A stretch of 64,000 nt of DNA from positions 1-64,000 of the forward strand of contig NZ_QQPQ01000012.1 of assembly GCF_003346715.1 (NCBI RefSeq), read 5' to 3'. Positions 26,173 through 34,728 of this stretch are shown here, piece after piece. The position numbers and the translations under genes are program-made. The notes beneath the pieces are model-generated. The model was not told where the DNA came from. It ran no database searches and saw nothing but the letters and a program-made list of their open reading frames with translations. This DNA is from Oceanispirochaeta sp. M1. Lineage in GTDB: Bacteria > Spirochaetota > Spirochaetia > DSM-2461. Numbering within the stretch: position 1 is the stretch's first letter; each line of letters starts with the position of its first letter.

Positions 26173-27141
26173 GTGCTTAATAAATTTAGTTTTAAAAAAT
26201 CAATCCAGAAACACGGGATATTTTATGTCTGTGTTCTCGTGTTTCTATTCTTTTCCATAGCTTCTGATGCATTCCTGTCTAAGAATAATCTGGTGAATGT
26301 TATCAGACAGGTCTCCATGCTTGGGATCTGTGCAGTGGGAATGACCTGTGTCATTATAACATCGGGAATCGATCTGACCGTAGGTTCCATAATGGGACTC
26401 ACTGGAACAATTTGTGCCAAACTGATGGTAGAAGGCGGATTACATCCCGTACTGGCTGTTGTTTTAGCCCTGCTCTCAGCCTGCCTTTGCGGTGCGCTCA
26501 GTGCTTTTTTGATAACCACCGTCCGTATCCCACCGCTGATTGCAACCCTGGGACTGATGGGAACCCTTCGGGGAATTCTGTATATCCTCTGTGGAGGATT
26601 ACCAGTTTACGGTTTTTCAAAAGCATTCAAGGTCATTGGACAGGGATATTTAGGTGTTGTTCCGGTTCCTGTTATTATAATGATTGTCATCTTTATAGTG
26701 GGTCATCTTTTTCTGAACCGCTCCAGATACGGCAGATATATCTACGGTCTGGGTGGTAATGAAGAAGCCACCAGACTGTCTGGTGTTAATGTGCGTGGTA
26801 TTAAATACCTGACCTATATGTTCTCAGCTCTGTGTGCAGGAATTGCCGGAATTGTAATGCTTTCAAGACTCTTCAGTGCTCAGCCTACCACTGGTGCCGG
26901 ATTTGAGATGAATGTAATTACAGCTGTCGTTCTTGGTGGAATCAGCATAGCCGGAGGAGAAGGTAAACTAGGCGGTGTTGTGGCAGGTGTCTTGATCATC
27001 GGAATACTAAGCAATGGTATGATTCTATTGGGTATTGACTCCTACTGGCAAATGGTTGTTCAGGGTCTTGTCCTGCTCCTGGCCGTTGGTGTGGATCAGT
27101 TGGGTAAAACCATGAAACACAGTACTAAACAGACCGCATAA
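26173..27141 (+). CDS. sugar ABC transporter permease (RbsC type)
   Basis: A 322-residue inner-membrane permease of the ribose/galactose ABC class with about eight to ten hydrophobic segments. Family marks are IDLTVGSIMGLTG, GGNEEATRLSGVNVRGIKYLTY and AVVLGGISIAGGEGKLGG. The start is GTG, eight bases after GGAGG. Last gene of the operon; a strong terminator follows. Confidence 0.9.
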   Translation: MLNKFSFKKSIQKHGIFYVCVLVFLFFSIASDAFLSKNNLVNVIRQVSMLGICAVGMTCVIITSGIDLTVGSIMGLTGTICAKLMVEGGLHPVLAVVLALLSACLCGALSAFLITTVRIPPLIATLGLMGTLRGILYILCGGLPVYGFSKAFKVIGQGYLGVVPVPVIIMIVIFIVGHLFLNRSRYGRYIYGLGGNEEATRLSGVNVRGIKYLTYMFSALCAGIAGIVMLSRLFSAQPTTGAGFEMNVITAVVLGGISIAGGEGKLGGVVAGVLIIGILSNGMILLGIDSYWQMVVQGLVLLLAVGVDQLGKTMKHSTKQTA

Positions 27142-27160
27142 ATAAATCTGTTATCAATCG

Positions 27161-27192
27161 ACCGGATCATCTTATGGTCCGGTTTTTTATTT
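27161..27192 (+). terminator. Rho-independent terminator of the sugar ABC operon
   Basis: ACCGGATCAT and ATGGTCCGGT form a 10-bp stem (one G-U) with a CTT loop, followed by TTTTTTATTTT. It lies 20 bases after the permease stop codon. Confidence 0.9.
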
Positions 27193-27372
27193 TCCTATCT
27201 CAGACTCAGATCAATATATTTATTTGAAATTTAACGATAGTTGTTGGTATATAATATATATGGTTCAGCAGAATTTATCTTTATCTTATGTCGGGATGAG
27301 AAATGCTCTTAATTTTGTATGATGATTCCTCCGATTGATACGAATCAAGGTACTGTATAGGAGGAGATGATT

Positions 27373-29109
27373 ATGTTAGATAAAATTATCATCAGGAATA
27401 AACTAGCTGCTATTGACGGTAAGGATTATGCAGCCTATCAATCATTGATTGGAACATATAATTTCAATCTATTTACTCTAATCATTCAGCAGATACCTAA
27501 AGACCCATACGCTCCACCACACACCGGCATCTATCGGATTCAGATTCCTCGAAATGATAATCGGATTATCCGGCTGACAACAGAAAATAAAAATCAGAAT
27601 ATTGCATGCTCTGATTTTTTAGCAAGACGTTTTTTCGAAGCCAGCCGACAAATATCCAAGGGTATTCGAGGAACGGGATTCAGTGGAATCATAACAATTA
27701 ATCAACCGGGACAAGCTATTCTGGAGAGAAATAGTGTGCTCATTACAAATGATATGATCGAAATACGTTGCTTTTTGGGTTTGCCTGCTAAAGGGAGAAA
27801 AATCACTTCTCAAATAGCCGAAAGCATGTTGATTGATGAACTCACGAGTATAGTAGAGAAATCTTTACTCCAGGCAAGACTTGATCAGAAGACACTGGAA
27901 AAGCATATTGCTGTAGCCGAGGATGCTGAATATCTTCGCAATAAACTAAAGTCACTCGGTTTAATTGCCTTTATTGCAGACAATTCGATCCTGGCGCGTG
28001 AAAGCGGTACAAGTGATAAACCAATGACAGATCTATCTGCAATCCCCTGTTTCTCGCCTCAGAGTCTTATGAAGGAGATAGTGCTTCCACATGCCGGGAA
28101 GATAGGTGGTATGGGGATTCCTAAAGGGATCACATTGATTACCGGAGGAGGTTATCACGGCAAATCTACACTTCTTAAGGCCATGGAAGTCGGTATTTAC
28201 AATCATATTCCCGGGGATGGTAGAGAACGTTGTGTATCTAACAAAAAATCAGTGAAAATAAGAGCCTATAGCGGAAGATCTGTTGAGAAAACGGACATTT
28301 CTCCTTTTATTAAGAATCTTCCCTATCAAAACGATACAACATTATTCTGTACTGAAAATGCCAGTGGAAGTACTTCGCAGGCCGCGAGTATTATAGAAGC
28401 TGTTGAAGTCGGTGCTGAGCTGCTCTTAATGGATGAGGATACATGTGCTACCAATTTCATGATTCGTGACAGTAAAATGCAGCAATTGGTGAATAAAGAG
28501 GATGAACCCATAACAACATTTATAGATAAAGCTCAGCAGCTTTATTCTGAAATGAATATTTCAACTGTAATTGTTTTAGGAGGCGTTGGAGATTATTTTG
28601 ATATTTCTGATCTGGTTATACAGATGAAGAAATATCAGCCGACAGATGTGACTTCCAGGTCCCGGGAAATTGTGAAAATGTTTCCAGGGAAACGTAAAAA
28701 TGAAGATGAAGGGTCTACATTTACTATTCGTGAGAGGATTCCAATCTCTGAGAGTATTGATCCTTACAACGATTATGGTAAATTTGCTATCTATGCAAAA
28801 GAGACTCATCGTTTGAACTTTGGAAATCAGGTCATTGATCTCAGCGATTTAGAGCAGCTTATAGAATTATCGCAAACAAAAGCATTAGGTTTTGCAATTG
28901 AATACGCAAAAAAAATCATGAATGAAGAAATGACGTTACGTGAGGTGGTTAATCAAATAACACAGGATATTGATGAGCATGGTATTGATGTTATCAGCCA
29001 TAAGATTTCTGGACATTTTGCCTGTTTTAGATCTCTCGAGTTAGCTTTTGCATTAAATCGTCTCAGAGGTTTTAAGGTCATTCAAAGAGAAATAAACCCT
29101 GGAAAATAA
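27373..29109 (+). CDS. ABC-class P-loop ATPase of unknown function (COG3044 / ABC_ATPase family)
   Basis: A 578-residue soluble ATPase. The start is the second ATG (27373), eight bases after GGAGG; the first, at 27367, is too close. The N-terminal 190 residues are the family-specific domain. Walker A is TGGGYHGKSTLLKAME (about residues 253-268), and LLMDEDTCATNFMIRD (about 353-368) carries Walker B. There are no membrane segments or transporter partners. Members are common in bacteria and fungi and one relative binds RNA in trypanosomes; the bacterial role is not known. The gene is solitary, with an AT-rich, promoter-like TATATAAT upstream at about 27250. Confidence 0.8.
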   Translation: MLDKIIIRNKLAAIDGKDYAAYQSLIGTYNFNLFTLIIQQIPKDPYAPPHTGIYRIQIPRNDNRIIRLTTENKNQNIACSDFLARRFFEASRQISKGIRGTGFSGIITINQPGQAILERNSVLITNDMIEIRCFLGLPAKGRKITSQIAESMLIDELTSIVEKSLLQARLDQKTLEKHIAVAEDAEYLRNKLKSLGLIAFIADNSILARESGTSDKPMTDLSAIPCFSPQSLMKEIVLPHAGKIGGMGIPKGITLITGGGYHGKSTLLKAMEVGIYNHIPGDGRERCVSNKKSVKIRAYSGRSVEKTDISPFIKNLPYQNDTTLFCTENASGSTSQAASIIEAVEVGAELLLMDEDTCATNFMIRDSKMQQLVNKEDEPITTFIDKAQQLYSEMNISTVIVLGGVGDYFDISDLVIQMKKYQPTDVTSRSREIVKMFPGKRKNEDEGSTFTIRERIPISESIDPYNDYGKFAIYAKETHRLNFGNQVIDLSDLEQLIELSQTKALGFAIEYAKKIMNEEMTLREVVNQITQDIDEHGIDVISHKISGHFACFRSLELAFALNRLRGFKVIQREINPGK

Positions 29110-29167
29110 CATTCATAGATAAAATATATACAGTCTAACAATGGATAGAATTGAGATCCATTCCTAT

Positions 29168-30718
29168 CTATTCTGTACCGTCTACTTTGTATATTCTGAC
29201 ATACCATGGCTTGCTGTATCGGTATGCTGCGATTCTTATTCCGTAGGCACTGCTGTTGATTTCTTCTAAAAGGCTGCATTCATTTTCTGTAAATTCAATC
29301 AGTTGTGGATACCAGTGAGCAATATTCCCGTAGAGGACATTCCAATAGGGGCGGTTTTTATAGATAAATGACAGTTCTTCGGGTACTACGATATATTGAA
29401 TTTCCCGTTTCTCTATGTATTCTTCCAGGGACAGATTGTTCTCTTTAAGAAAATAAAGATTCCGCCAGTCATAGAACTGACCATCGGGAATCGCAAAATC
29501 CATATACAGACCGCCGAGTACAACAGAGTCCTGTGGGATTTTGTTTTGTATCTGAGACAGATAGTCTTTGTAATTCTCTTTCTCTTTATTGATTTCAGTT
29601 ATTGTAAAGAATAAAGTAGCTGTAAGAAGAATGATCAGGAGAGCTCTCAGAAATCTCTTCTTTTTGCCGGAGATCAGAAAATGAATAAGAACAGAAGCAG
29701 ATAGATAGTAGAAAGGGAGGAGGAAGCTGATCGATGGCTGGCTATATTTACCGATTATCAGCAGGCCGATATTGAATCCGATAAACCCTATCAGGCTGTA
29801 ATTACCTATTCTTTTATCCTTTTTCAGAAAACTGATAATCAGAAGCAGAGGGAATAAGATCATCTGCATTTTTATATTGGGAGTATGATAAGTACCACTG
29901 ATCTGATGAAAGAGTTTTGAGTAGAATCCCGGGAGCTTTATAATTTTCATATCCGGTGAATCGAGAACTCCCAGGGGTTCGCCATAAGTACTGTAATCTC
30001 TTATGAAATCAGGATTGAAGTGAAAAGAAAGGGCAATAAAAAGTGCAGCAATCATTCCTGCTGCCAGCAGAAATGAGAGACCCTCGGTCCATTTTCTTTT
30101 TCCTCTTATAATTTCCAGTATCAGAAAAAGTCCTATAGGCCAGGCTATGATAAAACTATTGGGATGGAATCCAACAGCCAGCCCTGCCATTAATCCTGTG
30201 AGAGCTCCTCTTTTCAATATCGGCATATTTTCAGTACTGAGCAGATTCAGCATGGATAGGAGGATAAAAATCAGAATGATCTCCTGTCTCGCCAGATGAG
30301 AGATATATACAAACTGAATATCTATAGAGAGCCAGATGGTGGTGAAAAGAGCAACCCAGTGCTTATTGTCAAATCGGTAAAGTTTTAATATCAGGTTATA
30401 GAACAGAAAAAGAGAGAGGAATCCGGTCAGAAGAGATATGAGCCTGACTGATAAAATAGAATAACCCAATGTTTTTATAACCGGAATCTGAATCAGGTGG
30501 AAGAGAAGTTTTATGGCATGAGGATTTCTTTCATATAAGTCGAAGAAATCTTCAGTACTGCTCAGTGAAGAGTTTTCAATCATGCTGCGGCTTAAGCCGC
30601 TTAACCAGGGTTCGTCGCTGTGGACGAAAGGGTAATCCGTCAGAAAAAAGAGATTAATAAACAGCCAGAGAGAGAGATAGATAAGAATGAAATGATTCTT
30701 TCGTATTTTCAATTTCAC
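29168..30718 (-). CDS. GT39-like membrane glycosyltransferase (PMT/ArnT superfamily)
   Basis: A 516-residue membrane protein with about 11 hydrophobic helices in the first 400 residues and a soluble C-terminal 130 residues. Near the start is DYPFVHSDEPWLSGLSRS, the Asp-Glu pair in the first periplasmic loop that is catalytic in GT39/ArnT-type enzymes. They transfer a sugar from a polyprenyl-phosphate donor to a periplasmic acceptor such as lipid A or protein. The acceptor here is unknown. The gene ends 59 bases from the convergent ATPase gene and is separated from the ABC genes upstream by 41 bases, so it may be read from the sulfur-island transcript. Confidence 0.7.
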   Translation of the reverse strand: MKLKIRKNHFILIYLSLWLFINLFFLTDYPFVHSDEPWLSGLSRSMIENSSLSSTEDFFDLYERNPHAIKLLFHLIQIPVIKTLGYSILSVRLISLLTGFLSLFLFYNLILKLYRFDNKHWVALFTTIWLSIDIQFVYISHLARQEIILIFILLSMLNLLSTENMPILKRGALTGLMAGLAVGFHPNSFIIAWPIGLFLILEIIRGKRKWTEGLSFLLAAGMIAALFIALSFHFNPDFIRDYSTYGEPLGVLDSPDMKIIKLPGFYSKLFHQISGTYHTPNIKMQMILFPLLLIISFLKKDKRIGNYSLIGFIGFNIGLLIIGKYSQPSISFLLPFYYLSASVLIHFLISGKKKRFLRALLIILLTATLFFTITEINKEKENYKDYLSQIQNKIPQDSVVLGGLYMDFAIPDGQFYDWRNLYFLKENNLSLEEYIEKREIQYIVVPEELSFIYKNRPYWNVLYGNIAHWYPQLIEFTENECSLLEEINSSAYGIRIAAYRYSKPWYVRIYKVDGTE

Positions 30719-30759
30719 TGATTAGACTTTAACAGGGGTACTGCAATTTTTTAAGTCCT

Positions 30760-31524
30760 TTATGACCATATATAGCTGAGAACTTCTTCACGCAGTGCCA
30801 CAAATTCCGGCAAAGATTTAATCTTTCGACTGTTCATCTCTGAATATTCAGTGCTGAAAGGTGTTTCAACTTTTTTTATCAGCTGTCCCGGAAGTTCAGA
30901 CATGACATAAACCGAGGTTGATAGATAAATGGCCTCTTCTACACTGTGTGTGATCAGAACAACTGTTTTATGTGTTTCACGCCAGATCTTCAGGAGTTCA
31001 TCCTGCAGGTGTTCTCTTGTAAGGACGTCGAGGGCACCGAAAGGTTCATCCATCAGGAGTATTTCGGGATCATTGGCAAGAATCCTTGCGATGGCCACTC
31101 TCTGCTGCATTCCGCCGGATAATTCATATGTATTCATGTGAGAGAAATCTGAGAGCTGAACTCTTTTCAGGTTCTCTTCGACAATCTTCAGTTTCTCTTT
31201 TTTTCCGATGCCTCTCATCTTCAGGCCGAAACCCACATTCTGTTCGACATTGAGCCATGGATAGAGGGCAGGTTTCTGAAAAACTACGCCTCTGTTTCTG
31301 CCAGGTCCTTTAAGAGCCTCTCCCTTTTGGAAAATAGTTCCGCCAGAGGGAGGAAGAAATCCTCCAAGAACATTGAGCAGGGTGGATTTTCCACAACCAG
31401 AAGGACCGACAATACTGATAAAGTCACCCTTTCCGATGGTCAAAGATACATCTTTGACTGCGGAAAGAGTGACTTTTTTAGTTGTAAAATCAACTGATAT
31501 ATCATTCAGTTCAAGAAGATTCAT
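30760..31524 (-). CDS. tauB: taurine/sulfonate-type ABC transporter ATP-binding protein
   Basis: A 254-residue ABC ATPase of the NitT/TauT class: Walker A GPSGCGKSTL (about residues 38-47), Q-loop GVVFQKPALYPWLNV, signature LSGGMQQRVAIARIL, Walker B LLMDEPFGALD, and the late His of THSVEEA. It energises the permease at 32572-33357. Its ATG lies six bases after the stop of the binding-protein gene, so it is translationally coupled. Confidence 0.82.
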   Translation of the reverse strand: MNLLELNDISVDFTTKKVTLSAVKDVSLTIGKGDFISIVGPSGCGKSTLLNVLGGFLPPSGGTIFQKGEALKGPGRNRGVVFQKPALYPWLNVEQNVGFGLKMRGIGKKEKLKIVEENLKRVQLSDFSHMNTYELSGGMQQRVAIARILANDPEILLMDEPFGALDVLTREHLQDELLKIWRETHKTVVLITHSVEEAIYLSTSVYVMSELPGQLIKKVETPFSTEYSEMNSRKIKSLPEFVALREEVLSYIWS

Positions 31525-31530
31525 CAGCTT

Positions 31531-32556
31531 TTACTGCTCCAGTGCCTGTTGGATAAAATCAGGACGCAGGGCAGCCTTGAAAGCATCTAAATCCGGAGCC
31601 GATTTGATTGTGTTCTGACTGACAAGAAAGTCAGCAGTAGCTTTCAGGACAGACGCAAGATCACCGATATTTCCAGCTGTTCCCATGTATTTTGAAGAGA
31701 TTTGTTCATTTCCTGTAAGAAGTACAAGACTTTTCATCTGCCTGAGGGCTTCTGTCTGAGGAATATCAAACTGACGGCTCACAGCATCTGCCGCAGCTTC
31801 TTTATCACTGTTGTAAAAATCAACGGCCTTGATTTCTGAAGCGATATATTTAACCACAAGTTCGGGGTACTTTTCAGAAAAACCCTTTCTTGCCACAGTA
31901 ATATCACCTGTCAAATACCCATTTTCAGAGAGCTTTCTGGAATAGATAAGTACTTCTCCGTCACTCTCAAGCATTTTTGCAAGAGTAGGCTCCCAGATAA
32001 AGCTACCGTCAATGTCTCCTCTGTGCCATGCGGCAAGAGCGTCTGGCGGCTGCATGTCGTAGATTTCAACGGTTTCGGGATCAACACCTTCAAGCTCCAG
32101 GGCAGCCAGGAGATGATAATGTGTAGTTGCACCGAAAGGTACAGCAACTTTTTTCCCGGCAAGGCTCTTTATATCTGTGATGCCCGCATCTTTCTTTACA
32201 ACCAGTGCCTCATTGTCACCAATAATATCGTGAACCCAGATAACATCAAAAGGAACCTTATTAGCTATGCCCGCTGCAATGCCGCTGCTCCCGGATAAAC
32301 CGATATCGATACTGCCTGCTGCGAGGCCTGTATTAAGCTCAGAACCCGAGTTTATCTGTACCCATTCGACGGGGATTCCCGCAGATTCTTCAAACCAGCC
32401 GAAATCTTTTGAGATGATCTGACCGTTGGGGATGGCCTGGTAACCAATTACAATTTTGTCAGGCAATCCTGTCGAATCACTTTCTCCCATAGCTGAAACA
32501 CCGATTACAGCTATGCTTAAAAGCATTGAACAAAGTAGTACGCTTTTCTTTTTCAT
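31531..32556 (-). CDS. tauA: TauA-like substrate-binding protein
   Basis: A 341-residue secreted binding protein with a signal peptide (VLLCSMLLSIAVIGVSAMG). It follows the taurine-binding TauA pattern: KIVIGYQAIPNGQIISKDFG, ITDIKSLAGKKVAVPFGATTH followed by YHLLAALELEGV, and DGSFIWEPTLAKM. It should bind taurine or a related sulfonate in the periplasm. No taurine dioxygenase (TauD), pyruvate-taurine transaminase or sulfoacetaldehyde acetyltransferase is next to it, so the fate of the sulfonate is not explained by the window. RBS AGAGG, nine bases before ATG. Confidence 0.8.
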   Translation of the reverse strand: MKKKSVLLCSMLLSIAVIGVSAMGESDSTGLPDKIVIGYQAIPNGQIISKDFGWFEESAGIPVEWVQINSGSELNTGLAAGSIDIGLSGSSGIAAGIANKVPFDVIWVHDIIGDNEALVVKKDAGITDIKSLAGKKVAVPFGATTHYHLLAALELEGVDPETVEIYDMQPPDALAAWHRGDIDGSFIWEPTLAKMLESDGEVLIYSRKLSENGYLTGDITVARKGFSEKYPELVVKYIASEIKAVDFYNSDKEAAADAVSRQFDIPQTEALRQMKSLVLLTGNEQISSKYMGTAGNIGDLASVLKATADFLVSQNTIKSAPDLDAFKAALRPDFIQQALEQ

Positions 32557-32571
32557 TGATAAGAACCTCTT

Positions 32572-33357
32572 TTATCCTTTTCCCTTCCAGGGGATTATTA
32601 ATCTTTCTGCAATTCTTATAAGGCGGTCTAATATTATGCCCGTGATACCCATTACGAAAATTCCCATAAACATAACATCTCCTCTCAGGAATTTTCCCGC
32701 ATCGAGAACCATCCAGCCTATACCGGAGGTAGCCGCAACAATTTCAGATGAGACAAGAGTTGTATAAGTGAAACCTATGCTGACTCTCATTCCGGTAAAT
32801 ATTCCCGGCATACATGAGGGGAAAACCACATGGCTGAAAATCTTCAGCTTACTGGCTCCCAGTGACTGGGCAGTCTGAATCCTTTCCATCGGCACAGCGG
32901 CTACTGCAGACATGGCACTAATGGATAAAGGTGGGAAAGCTGCCAGGAAAAGAAGCGTTATTTTTGATTCATTCCCGATTCCCAGCCATATAACCAGAAT
33001 AGTGTAATAGGCCAGGGGGGGGAGGGGACGATAGAATTCAACAATGGGGTCAAATATTGCTTTTACTTTCCAGTTGTATCCCATAAACATACCCAGAGGT
33101 ACGGCGATAAAACAGGCAAATATAAAGCCGGATACAACCCTGAACAGGCTGTCTCCCAGATGCTGAAGCAGTGTTCCACCTCTGTAACCTGAAACAGAAA
33201 TTTCAAGAAAGGCATCAAGAACGCTTGATGGTGCCGGGATGAAGTATTCGGGAAATATTTTTAATTCTGCAACGATGAACCACAAAATGAAAATTGCGAG
33301 AACAGTAGCTGAAGAAATAGACAATTCAATTATTTTTCTCTTGGTATATTTGTTCAT
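32572..33357 (-). CDS. tauC: TauC-like ABC transporter permease
   Basis: A 261-residue permease of the NitT/TauT class with about six hydrophobic helices and the EAA-type loop (AAQSLGA-like segment, here TAQSLGASKLKIFSHVVFPS). It forms the channel for the TauA/TauB proteins encoded just downstream. Its RBS is weak; a 31-base hairpin precedes it, separating it from the YeeE/YedE gene. Confidence 0.82.
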   Translation of the reverse strand: MNKYTKRKIIELSISSATVLAIFILWFIVAELKIFPEYFIPAPSSVLDAFLEISVSGYRGGTLLQHLGDSLFRVVSGFIFACFIAVPLGMFMGYNWKVKAIFDPIVEFYRPLPPLAYYTILVIWLGIGNESKITLLFLAAFPPLSISAMSAVAAVPMERIQTAQSLGASKLKIFSHVVFPSCMPGIFTGMRVSIGFTYTTLVSSEIVAATSGIGWMVLDAGKFLRGDVMFMGIFVMGITGIILDRLIRIAERLIIPWKGKG

Positions 33358-33389
33358 TTTGCTTTAATTATAGTTATAAATAAATTATC

Positions 33390-33420
33390 CAGACAAGTCG
33401 TATGGAAATACGACTGTCTG
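33390..33420 (-). other. intergenic hairpin between the YeeE/YedE and TauC genes
   Basis: On the minus strand CAGACAGTCGTAT pairs with ATACGACT(T)GTCTG, a 13-bp stem with one bulged base and a 4-base loop. No T-run follows, only an AT-rich stretch. It could lower read-through into the transporter genes or protect the upstream mRNA end. Confidence 0.55.
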
Positions 33421-33446
33421 AACAATATAAAATGTTTGATTAAGAA

Positions 33447-34718
33447 TCAGTTTACACAGCTGGAGCTGGTCATTTTAGCAACGCGGTTACCGATAATACC
33501 ACCACCAACAAGGAAGATCAGGAAGATCCATCCTGAAAGAGAGAAGTTAGCTATTGGTGTGTAGAGTGCTCCCACATTACAACCATTGGCAAGCCTTGTG
33601 CCAAATCCCATAAAGAGTCCACCCATGGCAAACAATAGAATATCCTTGAACCTGACCTTGATTTCTGACAGAAATGTTGCTTTGAAGCTTCCTGCCAGTA
33701 AGAGGGTTATAATGGTTCCAAGAATAATACCGAAGTTCTGTACAGATACAGGATTGGCAAAAATAGATGTCTGAAAGAATGATGCCGGGAAATGTGTGAA
33801 TGATGCCAGAGCCTTAGATGAGACTCCGAATACCATAAGTACTTTACCAAACCAGAAACCGTATACTGTTGAGGCTCCCCAACCGGCTTTTGTTACACCC
33901 ATTAGGAGAGTGAATACAATTGCTATAACTACAGCGCCGGTTCTCATTTTCCAGGGAGTGACAAATACCATTTCATATGTTTCTTTACTGAACAATTTAA
34001 AGGGTTTTTTCTCAATCTCTTTGTCCTGTTCAATTTCTGAACCCACACCGGAAAATTTACCGCTTGCCTTACGGCTGTCTTCGAATCGTCTGGACAGGTA
34101 TATGACTATAGCTGCAAAGAAAGCGGTCAGCAGGGTAGCTCCCAGGTAACCGTTCATTCCATCCCACATGAACCAGTCCGGCATATAAACACCTCCGGAG
34201 AGCTGTTCTCCTGTTACTGAGGAAAACCATGAGTCCGTAACCCAGGACGCTGTTTTCTGAACGGGAAATCCGATAAAAACACCAAGGCCGAAGAATATAA
34301 GTGTAGTTATTGCTCTCGGCAGGCCTGTAACAAGGTCTGTAAGAACACCGGATGCACAGCATGATGAAAATGTCATACCAAAACCGAAAAATAATCCACC
34401 CAGGATCAGTCCCAGGTTAATAGGGTTCACCCACAGATTGTAAGTAGTCGCATCCCTGCCATAAAGGAGAGCAACAGATAATGCCGCTGTTCCCAGGAAC
34501 ATCCACATAAGGATTCTCATCAACTTTGATGATCCTGTTCTATAGGGTCTGTTTACACTTCCTGCAAAACCCATAAAGGCTCTGGTCAGGGCGTATCCAA
34601 ACCCGATACCAGCCATAAGTCTGAGGAGAAGCATCTGGGATCCCAGAAATGCCCCTCCAAATATAAGGATAAGCAGAACAAGTGCAAATCCTATAATATT
34701 TTCTACTTTGTTGTTCAT
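33447..34718 (-). CDS. YeeE/YedE (TsuA-like) sulfur-compound transporter
   Basis: A 423-residue membrane protein of the YeeE/YedE family, whose studied members import thiosulfate through conserved cysteines. About ten or more helices are visible. Conserved cysteine motifs are present in both halves: FGFGMTFSSCCASGVLTDL (about residues 98-116) and GFGTRLANGCNVGALYTP near the C-terminus; two further Cys lie in the tail (SSSCVN). The ATG at 34718 is chosen over two TTG codons because AGGAG lies seven bases before it. It starts 10 bases after the CoA-disulfide reductase gene, so the two are in one operon. The natural substrate may be thiosulfate or another sulfane-sulfur compound. Confidence 0.82.
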   Translation of the reverse strand: MNNKVENIIGFALVLLILIFGGAFLGSQMLLLRLMAGIGFGYALTRAFMGFAGSVNRPYRTGSSKLMRILMWMFLGTAALSVALLYGRDATTYNLWVNPINLGLILGGLFFGFGMTFSSCCASGVLTDLVTGLPRAITTLIFFGLGVFIGFPVQKTASWVTDSWFSSVTGEQLSGGVYMPDWFMWDGMNGYLGATLLTAFFAAIVIYLSRRFEDSRKASGKFSGVGSEIEQDKEIEKKPFKLFSKETYEMVFVTPWKMRTGAVVIAIVFTLLMGVTKAGWGASTVYGFWFGKVLMVFGVSSKALASFTHFPASFFQTSIFANPVSVQNFGIILGTIITLLLAGSFKATFLSEIKVRFKDILLFAMGGLFMGFGTRLANGCNVGALYTPIANFSLSGWIFLIFLVGGGIIGNRVAKMTSSSCVN

Positions 34719-34728
34719 CAACAATCTC

